Assembly: GCA_034430425.1 (NCBI GenBank)
Contig: DAOUEK010000020.1
Coordinates: forward strand, 1-64,000
Direction of reading: 5' to 3'
DNA: 64,000 nt
Source: WVZH01 sp034430425
GTDB lineage: Bacteria > Chloroflexota > Anaerolineae > Anaerolineales > E44-bin32
Both the position numbers and the translations under genes were made by a program. Under the pieces are notes generated by a model that worked only from the letters and a program-made list of their open reading frames with translations, was not told where the DNA came from and searched no databases. Shown here one piece after another: positions 42,401 through 51,300 of this stretch; positions within the stretch are counted from its first letter, which is position 1; the number at the start of each line of letters is the position of its first letter.

Positions 42401-44798
42401 GGGAAGTTGGCTGCTGGGAAGTCTGGGAATCAGCGTATCCCGGATCACCATTCTCGCTGTGGTTGCTTTGATGGCCATCATTTCCATGATCGTTGTCTGG
42501 GTGGATCGCGAGAATTTCCTGCAATTTCTGCGGGATCGGAAGCGAGAGATTTTAATCACGGAAGCTATCGTTCTCGCCTTCTTTTTATTCGATCTTTTCA
42601 TTCGGTTGGGTAATCCCGATTTATGGCATCCTGCATTTGGTGGTGAGAAACCGATGGATTTCTCTTATCTAAATGCGGTTCTGAAAAGTACCTCGTTTCC
42701 ACCGTATGACCCCTGGTTTGCCGGCGGCTATATCAATTATTACTACTTTGGCTTTGTGATCGTTGGTATGCCGATCAAACTCTTGGGCATACTCCCATCC
42801 ATGGCCTACAACCTCGTCATCCCTACGCTATTTTCCTTACTGGCAATGGCTGGCTACTGCGTTGCCTATAATTTGGTTGCATTCACAAAAGGACGGGTGG
42901 GGAACATCCGTCTTCCCAACGCTCGTACCGCGGGTATCGCCGCCGCATTGGTACTCGTCCTGCTGGGCAATCTCGGCACAGCGGATATGCTTTTCGACGA
43001 GTTCAAAGCGATCGGTGCAGCTCCAGATTCGCAAGCCAATGGCCTGCTTGGAACGTTCCAGGCCATGGCCGGGTTTATACGATTCGTGGGATCCGGATTC
43101 CAATTCCAAATACCACTACATCACTGGTATTGGAATCCCAGCCGAGCCATAACGCCGGGGGTTGGTGAGGTCGGTCCGATTACCGAGTTCCCATTTTTCA
43201 CCTTCCTGTATGCGGATTTACATGCCCATATGATCAGCAGACCACTAACGATCCTGTGTATCGCATGGATTCTGTCTCGGCTGCTGCTTGCAGCTCGACG
43301 AGAGCGGGGAGGCTGGTTGGGATTGGGCATATCTATTCTTTTTGGGGGCATCTTATTTGGCGCACTCGGCCCCACAAACATGGCAGATTTTCCCGTCTAT
43401 TGGGCCCTGGGAGCGATCGGAGCGGGGTATTCGGTGTTGTTCTTCCACCGAAATATTAGTCTGCGAAGCATATTCGAGGCACTCTTGATCGTCCTGCTTT
43501 TACTCGGTTTTGCCAACCTGCTCTACCAGCCGTTTCACGCTTCGTATGCGCAGGGCTACAACGATTTGGAAATCTGGCGGGGTGCGAAAACTTCCTTCAC
43601 GGACTACTTCACCGTTCATGGTTTATTCCTCTTCATGATTGCATCCTGGCTGATTTGGGAATCCGTCCGCTGGATGGACGAGACTCCGCTCTCGGCGCTG
43701 CAGCGATTACGGCCTTACCTTGGCCTGATTGCGCTTGGCGGGATTGTCTTTGCGATTGTCATGGCCATTTTGATTGGTCTTGGTTATCCCGTCACATGGT
43801 TCGCCATACCTATCATTACCCTGGCTGGCGTGTTGATATTACGAAGGGGTCTGGCAGTAGAAAGGCGAGCCGTGTTGTCTCTGATCGGTGTGGCGCTTGC
43901 TTTGACTTTCTTCGTCGAAATCGTTGTTGTCAAAGCGACGATCGATCGCATGAACACGGTGTTTAAGTTCTATATGCAGGTATGGGATATGCTTAGTGTG
44001 GCGGTTGGTGCAGCCTTCGCCTGGATACTGGTGGACCTTCCCACTTGGCGACGGGCATGGCGGGGTGTTTGGCGAGTCATGGCTTGTGTAGTAATTGCAT
44101 CTGCGGTGCTTTATCCCCTCTTTGCCACCCCGGCAAAAATTCGAGATCGCTGGGTGCCCGAAGCCCCGCTTTCGTTGGATGGAATGGCGTTCATGCCGTT
44201 TGCGGTACACGCTGAAATGCACGATACCTTCTCTCTCCAGGAGGATTATGAAGCCATTCGATGGATGCAGGACAACATTGAAGGTACTCCTGTAATCATT
44301 GAAGTCAATGCACCCGAATACCGCTGGGGTTCCCGATTCACGATCTATACCGGCTTGCCGGGCGTGATAGGCTGGTTGAATCACCAGCGACAACAGCGGG
44401 TCAAAGGGCCAGCCGGTGCTGTCGAAGAGCGTGCCGCAGATGTGTTGCGTTTTTATCTCACACAGTCGATCCAGGAAGCACAGCAAGTACTCGACCGATA
44501 CAACGTGCGTTACGTTGTTCTTGGTCAACTGGAGCGAGCTTACTTTGAAAACGTTCAACCGTGCTGGAGCGGATCCGAAAGTCAAGAGGTGAGTTGTGAT
44601 ATGCGCGGCTACCCCTACGGCATGGGGCAGCCCGACGTGTCAGCCTCGGATTGTGATCCGATTAATGCGGATGCAGCGGACAACCAACTTGTGTGTCCTA
44701 CCCATGGATTGGAGAAGTTTGACGCCATGGTTATCGACGGATTGCTCAAGGAAGTGTATCGCTTCGGTGAGACGCAAATTTTCGAGGTAGTCCAATGA
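39459..44798 (+). CDS. giant membrane protein: GT39-like N-terminal half fused to DUF2298 C-terminal half
   Basis: 1779 residues. N-terminal half (1-460): GT39-like with HNHPDERFLTM in the first outer loop and many helices. Middle (about 465-850): a soluble, beta-rich extracytoplasmic region with no helix. C-terminal half (about 880-1590): DUF2298 ('YYY') domain with GEKPMDFSYLN, FPPYDPWFAGGYINYYYFG and YADLHAHM. Then an outer domain ends the protein. The ATG at 39459 overlaps the previous stop (ATGAATGA); an extension of 18 codons is rejected. A single polypeptide thus joins two glycosyltransferase-like modules. Biochemical role not known. Confidence 0.87.
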   Translation: MNDSVSSLPSQPRSLRKMAADVMRPYLPGLILLLILVLAASLRLAGLDWDAHSHNHPDERFLTMVESSIRFPESIAEYLDTHNSTLNPHNMGYGFFVYGTFPIFLVRAVAEWVGKTGYDEVYLVGRAVSVLFDLVTIFVVYLIGKRLYRPRVGLLAALFASLSVLLIQHAHFFVVDPVANAFILAGLYFAIRIFDNGEGIDYTFFGILLGLSVASKINAVPLAAIVALAAAARVFTSNNDQFLRELKRAAVFLVLAAFLSVLTFRIFQPYAFEGPSFFNVGINQRWMDNMSEIQAMNRGDTDAPYALQWADRAPIFFSLKNLILWGLGLPLGVVAWAGWGLALWEMFHGNWRRHFILIIWTGAYFLWQSIGFTPAMRYQIPVYPTLALLAAWGLWRSWEKARTVRIERRRLAEILVAGVACLTVVWTVVWALAFTSIYTRPLTRVEASEWIYTKVPAAINVVVNTEDGRLFEPLAVPLNTVLAAEKPYEIIFKSNHTGLIDGISMASVRYLSFENEQVLFSIEIAENKADGVILGTHQTEAALIPDTPTKLDLRFDNPIEVLAGHSYVLTLGYESSGAVELDREISILVNDSGMENRQAITLPETEYALGSVTQPIHQFTSHLDGEIVAMYFPYVFDASSSAGSERNFQIELLRDPIENPLLVATYQGVAIDAETEIEVQFDTALPIVAGETYYLRFSLLEGTTMAFRASAIISETTWDDGLPFRVGGYDIGGRYRSLNQELYWDDAADDDMSGVSDKLERIVSTLTQGDYFIITSNRQYGTITRVPIRYPLTIAYYRALFSCAEPAAILTCGAEAQPGETGELLGYELVQVFESNPQLGSIEISDQLAEEAFTVYDHPKVLIFRKTESFTPEGVIDVLKNVDLRQAQHVLPKDVRKSEAPQSLLLSESEWEEQQESGTWSELFDRSNLINRNGGIAVVVWWLAITMIGWIAFPITRMAFGGFKNAGYPISRIVGLLLVAWGSWLLGSLGISVSRITILAVVALMAIISMIVVWVDRENFLQFLRDRKREILITEAIVLAFFLFDLFIRLGNPDLWHPAFGGEKPMDFSYLNAVLKSTSFPPYDPWFAGGYINYYYFGFVIVGMPIKLLGILPSMAYNLVIPTLFSLLAMAGYCVAYNLVAFTKGRVGNIRLPNARTAGIAAALVLVLLGNLGTADMLFDEFKAIGAAPDSQANGLLGTFQAMAGFIRFVGSGFQFQIPLHHWYWNPSRAITPGVGEVGPITEFPFFTFLYADLHAHMISRPLTILCIAWILSRLLLAARRERGGWLGLGISILFGGILFGALGPTNMADFPVYWALGAIGAGYSVLFFHRNISLRSIFEALLIVLLLLGFANLLYQPFHASYAQGYNDLEIWRGAKTSFTDYFTVHGLFLFMIASWLIWESVRWMDETPLSALQRLRPYLGLIALGGIVFAIVMAILIGLGYPVTWFAIPIITLAGVLILRRGLAVERRAVLSLIGVALALTFFVEIVVVKATIDRMNTVFKFYMQVWDMLSVAVGAAFAWILVDLPTWRRAWRGVWRVMACVVIASAVLYPLFATPAKIRDRWVPEAPLSLDGMAFMPFAVHAEMHDTFSLQEDYEAIRWMQDNIEGTPVIIEVNAPEYRWGSRFTIYTGLPGVIGWLNHQRQQRVKGPAGAVEERAADVLRFYLTQSIQEAQQVLDRYNVRYVVLGQLERAYFENVQPCWSGSESQEVSCDMRGYPYGMGQPDVSASDCDPINADAADNQLVCPTHGLEKFDAMVIDGLLKEVYRFGETQIFEVVQ

Positions 44799-47635
44799 TC
44801 TTCGCTGTACTTGGATGGTGGGTGATCAGCACGCTGGCCGCGTTATTCGTTTTTCCAACGATTTGGCGTATATTCACTCGTTTGCCCGATCGCGGCTTTG
44901 GGTTTGTGCATGCAGTTGGGATCATGGCAGCGAGTTATTTGCTCTGGATCGGAGCGAATTTTGGTTTACTGCGCAATACATTTGGCGGGGCTGTATTTGT
45001 ATTGATCCTGCTCCTGCTGTTGAGTTTGATCGTCTCACGCAATCACTGGCACGATATCCTGGATTGGCTGCGTGCGAACCTCAAAATGATCATCCTGATG
45101 GAAGTCCTTTTCCTGCTCGCTTTTCTATTCTGGGCTTTCGTGCGTTCTACCATGCCCGCGCTGGACCATACGGAAAAGCCGATGGAATTAGCCTTCATCA
45201 ACGGAATCCTGCAATCCGGAACGTTTCCACCATTAGATCCCTGGTTGTCAGGGTATGCCATCTCCTATTACTACTTTGGATATGTTCAGATTGCATTTCT
45301 CTCCCAATTGACGGGAGTGATCGGAAGTGTCAGTTTCAATATCGCCAACGCGCTCTGGTTCGCGATGAGCGTTCTGGGCACGTATTCGATTTTGTATAAC
45401 TTGCTCCACCATCGGGATGGCCGGCCTCGATTCAGGCTCGCATTCCTGGGACCACTTTTCGTGTTGATTACAGGAAACCTGGAAGGTTTTCTTGAAGTTT
45501 TATACGCACGTGGGTTGTTTTGGCGCCAGACCGTACAAGGAGAGTGGGTCTCATCTTTCTGGGGGTGGCTGAATATAAAGAACCTTGTCGATGCGCCAGC
45601 GGTTAATCCAAGCTGGGTGCCCCAGCGATTCTGGTGGTGGTGGCGCGCATCTCGCGTTGTGAGCGATGTTAACCTGGCGGGCGCTCCATTTGAATTGATC
45701 GACGAGTTCCCATTCTTCTCGTTCCTCCTTGCCGACAATCACCCGCATCTCCTAGCGCTCCCGTTCGTCTTGCTTGCAGTCGCGTTGGCGTTGAATATCT
45801 TTTTATCAGGCAAACGGGAACCAACTCGCCTTCGGGGAAAACGGCTGCCGGTGACTGTCGAAAATGTCATTCAAATTGGAATGTTTCTGCTCCTTCTGCT
45901 CCTCATCGCAGGCAACATCGTGAACACCGTCGACCCGGGAATGAGTTTTGGCATGCTGATCGTCAATGCCGTCAAGGCCAGTATCTTGCCCGCCATCGGC
46001 CTCTTTCTGATCTGGACGTTATTCCGTATACTCTCGGGCACCGAAGAATCGGCACTCTCGATGCCGGAGCTCTGGGCCAGCGCATGGATTTTTGGCGGTG
46101 TCATATTTCTGAATACCTGGGATTCCCCGATCTATCTGACCCTGTTCGCGCTATGCCTGATCTGGCGTCTCAGAGGTTTGGCCAGGATCGATATTCTAAA
46201 AAGTACATTCAACACATTGATTGCTGTTGGCGCGACTGCGGTTTTCTTGTATTTCCCCTGGTATCCAAGTTTTAGCTCCCAACTGGGCGGCATACTGCCA
46301 AATCTAATCTTTCCCACGCGATTCCCACAGTTTCTGGTCATGTTTACTCCGCTCTTACTGCCTATTCTTTGGTGGCTGGTGCAGAAGGTTCGCAAGCGTT
46401 GGCAGCTTTCGGACGGGGGGATGATTGCGGGTTTGGCGATCAGCATCCCGCTTTCTCTGATGTTGATCTCCTGGTTATTGACCTGGGGGGGTGTCCTGCT
46501 GGTTATGGACCAATCCGAGATGGATCAAAGTCTGAGTGGATTGGGGGCCGTGACGGTACAAGAAGTGTTTGAGGCATCCTTATCGCGTTTGTGGAATGGC
46601 TGGACCGCCCTCGGCATGGGTATCTTGTTCGCATTGGGTTGCGTTTTATTGCTGCGGCAATCTCGCCCTCGAGATGATCTGGATCGGGACCAGAATCCGC
46701 CGTGGGTTTTTATCGCCATGCTGATTATTATCGGGGCGCTCCTGGTGCTTGGACCGGAGTATTTGTACCTGCGCGATCAATTCGGGTATCGGATTAACAC
46801 GATTTTCAAGTTTTATTTCGCCGCATGGATTTTGTGGGGTCTGGCTGCTGCCTATGCACTAAGTGAAATCTGGTGCTGGAGCTGGCGACATATCGCCGCC
46901 TTTGCCGTACTGCTGCCGACTGCGCCAATTTTCCTTGATCTATACGATGAATTATCTGTAAATCTGCTGGAACAAACAACTGCCGGGATAGCGACACTAT
47001 TGCTGGTTTTGTATGCCTTGGCCTGGCTTGTGTGGCTTTACAGCGTCGTGAGAGCTGCGCTGGCAACCAAACCCAGACGAAATATCATCCGCAGCGGTTT
47101 GACTGCGCTGGTGATGCTTCCGCTCTTCATGGGATTATTTTATCCAGTCCTTACGCTGTGGACGAAGTCGAGTCACTTAAATCCTGCGCAGGGATACACG
47201 CTGGACGGCGCGAATTTCATCGATATTCGCAGTCCCTCCGATTATCAGGCTATACAATGGATTCGGGAAAACCTTCCCTTAGGTGTGATCAGTGAAGCTG
47301 TGGGCGGAAGTTACAACCCGAGTTATGCTCGCATCTCCGCGCATACCGGATTCCCGACAGTACTGGGATGGCCCGGGCATGAGAGTCAATGGCGTGGCGG
47401 TTATGAGGAAATTGGATCGCGAGGCAGCGACATCGCCACACTGTATCAAACCCGGAATTGGAACGATGCACAAATCTTGCTCGATCGCTACGATATCGAT
47501 TATGTTTATGTCGGATCCGTGGAACGATCGACCTATGAGAATCTCGACGAGCAGAAATTCATGATCCATATGGAATTGGTCTATTCCAACGATGAAGTGC
47601 AGATCTATGCCAGAGAAGGAGCGTTGATTCCGTGA
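44795..47635 (+). CDS. DUF2298 ('YYY') family giant membrane protein
   Basis: 946 residues, about 20 membrane helices. It repeats the motifs of the previous protein's C-terminal half: HTEKPMELAFINGIL, FPPLDPWLSGYAISYYYFG, and LLADNHPHLLALPF. The three consecutive tyrosines gave the family its informal name. The C-terminal ~130 residues are extracytoplasmic (GHESQWRGGYEEIGSR, QILLDRYDIDYVYVG). It looks like a duplicate of the fused half that has stayed separate. Overlaps both neighbours (ATGA and GTGA). Family function unknown; a polyprenyl-dependent glycosyltransferase role is inferred from fold and context. Confidence 0.87.
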   Translation: MIFAVLGWWVISTLAALFVFPTIWRIFTRLPDRGFGFVHAVGIMAASYLLWIGANFGLLRNTFGGAVFVLILLLLLSLIVSRNHWHDILDWLRANLKMIILMEVLFLLAFLFWAFVRSTMPALDHTEKPMELAFINGILQSGTFPPLDPWLSGYAISYYYFGYVQIAFLSQLTGVIGSVSFNIANALWFAMSVLGTYSILYNLLHHRDGRPRFRLAFLGPLFVLITGNLEGFLEVLYARGLFWRQTVQGEWVSSFWGWLNIKNLVDAPAVNPSWVPQRFWWWWRASRVVSDVNLAGAPFELIDEFPFFSFLLADNHPHLLALPFVLLAVALALNIFLSGKREPTRLRGKRLPVTVENVIQIGMFLLLLLLIAGNIVNTVDPGMSFGMLIVNAVKASILPAIGLFLIWTLFRILSGTEESALSMPELWASAWIFGGVIFLNTWDSPIYLTLFALCLIWRLRGLARIDILKSTFNTLIAVGATAVFLYFPWYPSFSSQLGGILPNLIFPTRFPQFLVMFTPLLLPILWWLVQKVRKRWQLSDGGMIAGLAISIPLSLMLISWLLTWGGVLLVMDQSEMDQSLSGLGAVTVQEVFEASLSRLWNGWTALGMGILFALGCVLLLRQSRPRDDLDRDQNPPWVFIAMLIIIGALLVLGPEYLYLRDQFGYRINTIFKFYFAAWILWGLAAAYALSEIWCWSWRHIAAFAVLLPTAPIFLDLYDELSVNLLEQTTAGIATLLLVLYALAWLVWLYSVVRAALATKPRRNIIRSGLTALVMLPLFMGLFYPVLTLWTKSSHLNPAQGYTLDGANFIDIRSPSDYQAIQWIRENLPLGVISEAVGGSYNPSYARISAHTGFPTVLGWPGHESQWRGGYEEIGSRGSDIATLYQTRNWNDAQILLDRYDIDYVYVGSVERSTYENLDEQKFMIHMELVYSNDEVQIYAREGALIP

Positions 47636-49407
47636 AGATAAAACGCGAATCGATCACCATCGAAGTCATCTTGTACATTCTCGTTTTCTTCGCGGCGGCA
47701 TGCTTGCGGTGGAATCATCTGGGGGCTTCGCCGCTCTCCGATGCAGAAGCAAACCATGCACTGGCGGCGGCGAGTACCACGCCTCATGCATCGCCGCACT
47801 GGCACAATGCTGAATTCGTAGTACCGAGTAGCCCGATCTACCATAACCTAACGGCGCTGTTGTTTCATCTCTTTGGCGCTCAGGATGCGGTTGCCCGTTT
47901 TGTGAATGCATTGGCGGGTTTATCTTTGGTATTAACCCCCATCCTGGCTCGAAAGCGATTGGGGCGTGGAAACACACTTCTATTGGCGATTGTTTTTTGT
48001 TTATCGCCGATTTTAATTGCGATCTCACGGACGGCAGGCAGCCCATCTATCGCCGTGCTTGGGATTGTCTCGATCTTGATGATGATCGTGGGTTCTGAAT
48101 CGGATGACGCCGTCCAAAAGCGAATGCCCTGGATCGCCGCTGCCCTCGGATTTACTCTTGCGACAGGAGCTGACGCGCTGTATGGGCTCCTAACGATCAG
48201 CATCGCGGGGTTATTTGGACTGACAAATAAGTCTGCCTTGGGGAAATTTGTGGATACGTGTAAAAAAATGCAGATTCAAAGGTATGCCTGGATTGCACTG
48301 GTTGTCTGGCTTGCTGCAGTGAGCGGCATCGGGTTTACCCTCGGTGGCTTCTCCGGGATAGCTGAATCGATTGGGGGATGGTTTTCCGGTTGGTACTCGC
48401 CGGGACAGATGCCCGGAATCACATCCGTTTTAATGCTTCCGATTTATGATCCACTCGTATTGATTTTCGGCCTGGTGGGGATTTATACGGCCATTCGAAA
48501 TCCAGAAGGAATCGGACGAAGCGTGATTGCCTGGTTCGTCGCTGCGTTATTCGTTATGCTTATTTATCCTGGCCGCAAACCCGGTGACATCGTTTGGGTT
48601 ATGCTGCCGATGGCGGTCCTGGCGTCACAACAGCTTGGGATACTTGTCGACCGAATCGCCATCAGGAAACACTGGTTCGAATTTTTCATGTTGTCTTGCG
48701 TACTAATCTTTTTCTTTGCGATTGATTTGATGATGCTCCAGGCTTATGCCGGCGGATCTACTTTAGGCGGTGTTTTATCCTATTTTGAACCCAGGTTTTT
48801 TCCCATTATTTTCATCGGCTCGTTCATTATTACCGCGCTGATCGTTGCCTTCGTTGGAATGGGATGGGATCTTGATGTGGCGCTCGATGGGACAGGGACT
48901 GCGGCAGCCATCTTCCTTATCCTCCTGACCATATCTTCCATCTGGCAGTTGAATTTCACCAAGCCAAGCGCTATGGAGTTGTGGCGTCCACAGGCAACGA
49001 CGACGAGTATGTCTACCTTGAATACGACCATTGAAATGATTTCCGCGAATAGCACCGGCAGAGAGGATGCGTTGTCGCTTCAAGTTAATGATGCAGACAT
49101 TCATGCGGACATCGCCTGGGCGATGCGAGATCTGGCTCGCTACTCGGGGGAGCAAGACTTACTGACCGCGCCTGAACTCATTCTTACTCCGGAAGATGCC
49201 CGTTTGACCACATTCTCAGGGCCATATATCGGGCAGAGCTTCGTTTTAGGCGAGCGATGGGCCTGGAGCGGAATCCTTCCGCCAAATTTCATATATTGGT
49301 GGATCACGCGTGAGGCACCCATTTCGCAAGAGAATTGGATTCTGATGGCGCGGGCCGACCTGGTGCCCGGCGCGACGGACATCATGTCCGATGAAGACGT
49401 AGAGTAA
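47632..49407 (+). CDS. GT39-type/ArnT-like membrane protein
   Basis: 591 residues. The first outer loop has SPLSDAEANHALAA, the D-A-E form of the GT39/ArnT catalytic loop, followed by about twelve helices and a C-terminal outer segment of ~140 residues. A similar set of proteins is annotated as 'flippase activity-associated' in archaea-like clusters. It starts with GTG overlapping the stop of the preceding gene (GTGA). Last of the glycan block; cmk begins 18 bases later. Confidence 0.83.
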   Translation: MKIKRESITIEVILYILVFFAAACLRWNHLGASPLSDAEANHALAAASTTPHASPHWHNAEFVVPSSPIYHNLTALLFHLFGAQDAVARFVNALAGLSLVLTPILARKRLGRGNTLLLAIVFCLSPILIAISRTAGSPSIAVLGIVSILMMIVGSESDDAVQKRMPWIAAALGFTLATGADALYGLLTISIAGLFGLTNKSALGKFVDTCKKMQIQRYAWIALVVWLAAVSGIGFTLGGFSGIAESIGGWFSGWYSPGQMPGITSVLMLPIYDPLVLIFGLVGIYTAIRNPEGIGRSVIAWFVAALFVMLIYPGRKPGDIVWVMLPMAVLASQQLGILVDRIAIRKHWFEFFMLSCVLIFFFAIDLMMLQAYAGGSTLGGVLSYFEPRFFPIIFIGSFIITALIVAFVGMGWDLDVALDGTGTAAAIFLILLTISSIWQLNFTKPSAMELWRPQATTTSMSTLNTTIEMISANSTGREDALSLQVNDADIHADIAWAMRDLARYSGEQDLLTAPELILTPEDARLTTFSGPYIGQSFVLGERWAWSGILPPNFIYWWITREAPISQENWILMARADLVPGATDIMSDEDVE

Positions 49408-49425
49408 AGAGGAAGGTTCCTTTTT

Positions 49426-50112
49426 ATGAAACCCGTAAGTGTTATCGCTATTGATGGACCAGCGGCCTCAGGGAAATCGACATTGGGAGCCGAATTGGCG
49501 AGCCGTTTGGGATATTTGTACTTGGATACCGGCGCCATGTATCGTGCTGCCACGCTTGCCGTACTCCAACGCTCCATAACGGTTGCAGATGAAAAGGCAG
49601 TCACTTCGCTGGTCTCGGAGATCGAGATCGATGTCCGCCCGCCTTCAAAGGATGATGGCCGCCAGAATGATATCCTCATTGACGGCATCGATGCCACATG
49701 GGAAATTCGATCTCCTGAGGTCGATGGCAATGTTTCACAGGTGTCAATGTACTCCGGTGTGCGTGAAATTCTGACTCAGCGGCAGAGAGAAATTGGCATG
49801 CGCGGGAGAGTCGTCATGGTCGGCCGGGACATCGGAACAGTCGTGCTGCCTGACGCGGATTTAAAAATCTATCTGGACGCGTCTGCAGAAGCACGGGCAA
49901 GGCGGCGGCACCTGGAAAATGAAGAACGCGGGAACTCGATGAGTTACGAAGATATCCTGGAAGGGGTGAAACGGCGCGATCATATCGACTCGACGCGCGA
50001 GCTTGCCCCTTTACGTATCGCCGAGGACGCGATAGTGGTCGACTCCACAAAACTAAATATCTCACAGGTTTTCGATCGGGTCTTCACATTGGTGTCGGAT
50101 AGTTATTCGTAA
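49426..50112 (+). CDS. cmk: cytidylate kinase
   Basis: 228 residues. Phosphorylates CMP and dCMP with ATP. P-loop DGPAASGKSTLGAEL near the N-terminus, YLDTGAMYRAATL (nucleoside-monophosphate site), GRDIGTVVLPDADLKIYLDAS, and the lid ARRRHLENEERG. The C-terminal LRIAEDAIVVDSTKL is typical. The site GAGGAAGG precedes the ATG. It forms a pair with plsC, as it does in several phyla. Confidence 0.96.
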   Translation: MKPVSVIAIDGPAASGKSTLGAELASRLGYLYLDTGAMYRAATLAVLQRSITVADEKAVTSLVSEIEIDVRPPSKDDGRQNDILIDGIDATWEIRSPEVDGNVSQVSMYSGVREILTQRQREIGMRGRVVMVGRDIGTVVLPDADLKIYLDASAEARARRRHLENEERGNSMSYEDILEGVKRRDHIDSTRELAPLRIAEDAIVVDSTKLNISQVFDRVFTLVSDSYS

Positions 50113-50134
50113 ATTGTCTGGTAGGGAGGAAAGT

Positions 50135-50872
50135 ATGATTGCAAGAGCGGCGGATGCACCGGCGCGACATGGGTGGCCTGGCGGTTATAATCACGCTCGT
50201 CTTGAAGGCCGTAGGCGTGCCCTGAGATGGCTGATTGACGAAATTGGGTTTCGGCTATTGGCGAAAATTGAGCGTGTGGAGGGTCTGGAAAATCTTCCGG
50301 AAAACGGACCTGCCATTGTTATGATCAACCACATTGCCTTTGTCGATCCAATTGTGGTGCTGGGCAGTATCCCCCGCAATCTGGTGCCCATGACAAAGCG
50401 AGAAGCATTTTATTATCCGCTTTGGGGGATTTTCCCTTTGATTTGGGGGGTCATACCGGTTCGCCGCGATGGTGTGGACCGGCGTGCTATTCGGATGGCA
50501 CTCGAAGTCCTCGATGCGGGTGAAGTGATTCTGGTTGCGCCCGAAGGCACGCGCAATATTGGATTACAGAAACCCAGGGAGGGAATCGCCTACTTGGGAT
50601 ACCGAAGCGCTGCACCGATCGTTCCTGTGGCAATCACCGGAACGGTGGGTTTTCCCACAATCAGCCCCAAGCGAATGCGTCAACCAGGAGCAGTGGTGAA
50701 ACTTGGTCGTCCATTCCAATACCGGCGTTTTGAAGGTCGGCTGCGAAGTCGTCGTTTACAACAGATGACGGATGAAGCCATGTATGTATTGGCTGAAATG
50801 TTGCCGGAAGATCGAAGAGGGGATTATGCCGATCTTTCGCAGGCCACGCGGGAAACAATCGAAATCCTCTAA
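50135..50872 (+). CDS. plsC: 1-acyl-sn-glycerol-3-phosphate acyltransferase
   Basis: 245 residues. Acylates lysophosphatidic acid to phosphatidic acid at the cytoplasmic face. Motif I NHIAFVD (H-x4-D), the VPMTKREAFYYP region (motif II), motif III VAPEGTRN, motif IV IVPVAITGT. The ATG at 50135 has GGGAGGAAAG upstream; the frame extends 7 codons further. Follows cmk by 22 bases. Confidence 0.92.
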   Translation: MIARAADAPARHGWPGGYNHARLEGRRRALRWLIDEIGFRLLAKIERVEGLENLPENGPAIVMINHIAFVDPIVVLGSIPRNLVPMTKREAFYYPLWGIFPLIWGVIPVRRDGVDRRAIRMALEVLDAGEVILVAPEGTRNIGLQKPREGIAYLGYRSAAPIVPVAITGTVGFPTISPKRMRQPGAVVKLGRPFQYRRFEGRLRSRRLQQMTDEAMYVLAEMLPEDRRGDYADLSQATRETIEIL

Positions 50873-50973
50873 TCACGTTAGGGGTGGATTGATGGATGCG
50901 GTTGACGACATACAAGAAGTGATGGTCTATATTGGATCAGCAGGTGATAAGAATCAAGCTGTGGAAATGACGG

Positions 50974-50979
50974 TATAAT
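50974..50979 (+). promoter_or_regulatory. -10 element of the glmS unit
   Basis: TATAAT at 50974-50979, 67 bases before the ribozyme cleavage site. No convincing -35. The 427-base gap between plsC and glmS holds this element and the ribozyme. Confidence 0.5.
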
Positions 50980-51035
50980 TAGGCGAGTGATGAATAACGA
51001 AAAGGAGGTGGCTATCGTCGAGATGTAAATGCTTT

Positions 51036-51285
51036 GGGAAGGCATAGCGCAAGGCCCCGACACCGTCGGGGTGACGAGGATGAGGGTTCCCTGGCTGTAA
51101 AGCAGGGCTAACTGGTACACAAAACGCTCTCGGGCGGTGAGCCAGGAAAATCGAATGATCAGCGGATGCCCTCCGGGTGAACCACCACCCGAACCTTCCC
51201 CAGAAAACAGATCTCCTGGTGTACAAAAGTGTGTTGGCGACGACGCATACAAAGCATCGGGTTGTGGTACGAACAAATACCATCA
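51036..51285 (+). ncRNA. glmS: glmS ribozyme (self-cleaving, glucosamine-6-phosphate-activated) with an inserted helix
   Basis: The core matches known glmS ribozymes: A-GCGC (predicted cleavage between 51046 and 51047), a perfect 7-bp stem CCCCGAC/GTCGGGG (51055-51061/51065-51071), GACGAGGA (51073-51080), GGGTT, then ATCGA (51150-51154), and GCGGATGCCCTCCGGG (51162-51177), followed by downstream hairpins. In standard members GGTT is directly followed by ATCGA. Here about 60 bases are inserted between them, closed by CCTGGCT/AGCCAGG (51090-51096/51140-51146). Glucosamine-6-phosphate acts as cofactor for cleavage and so lowers glmS expression. The 3' limit is approximate. Confidence 0.9.
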
Positions 51286-51300
51286 ACTTGGAGGCGAAGC

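Noticed and set aside
43839..44585. 248-codon open frame on the strand opposite the giant fusion gene
   Set aside because: Low-complexity His/Asn/Arg composition and opposite to a gene with clear family motifs; a shadow.
50892..50978. 28-codon ORF before the glmS promoter
   Set aside because: It ends inside the TATAAT, its ribosome site is poor, and its sequence shows nothing conserved; probably chance.
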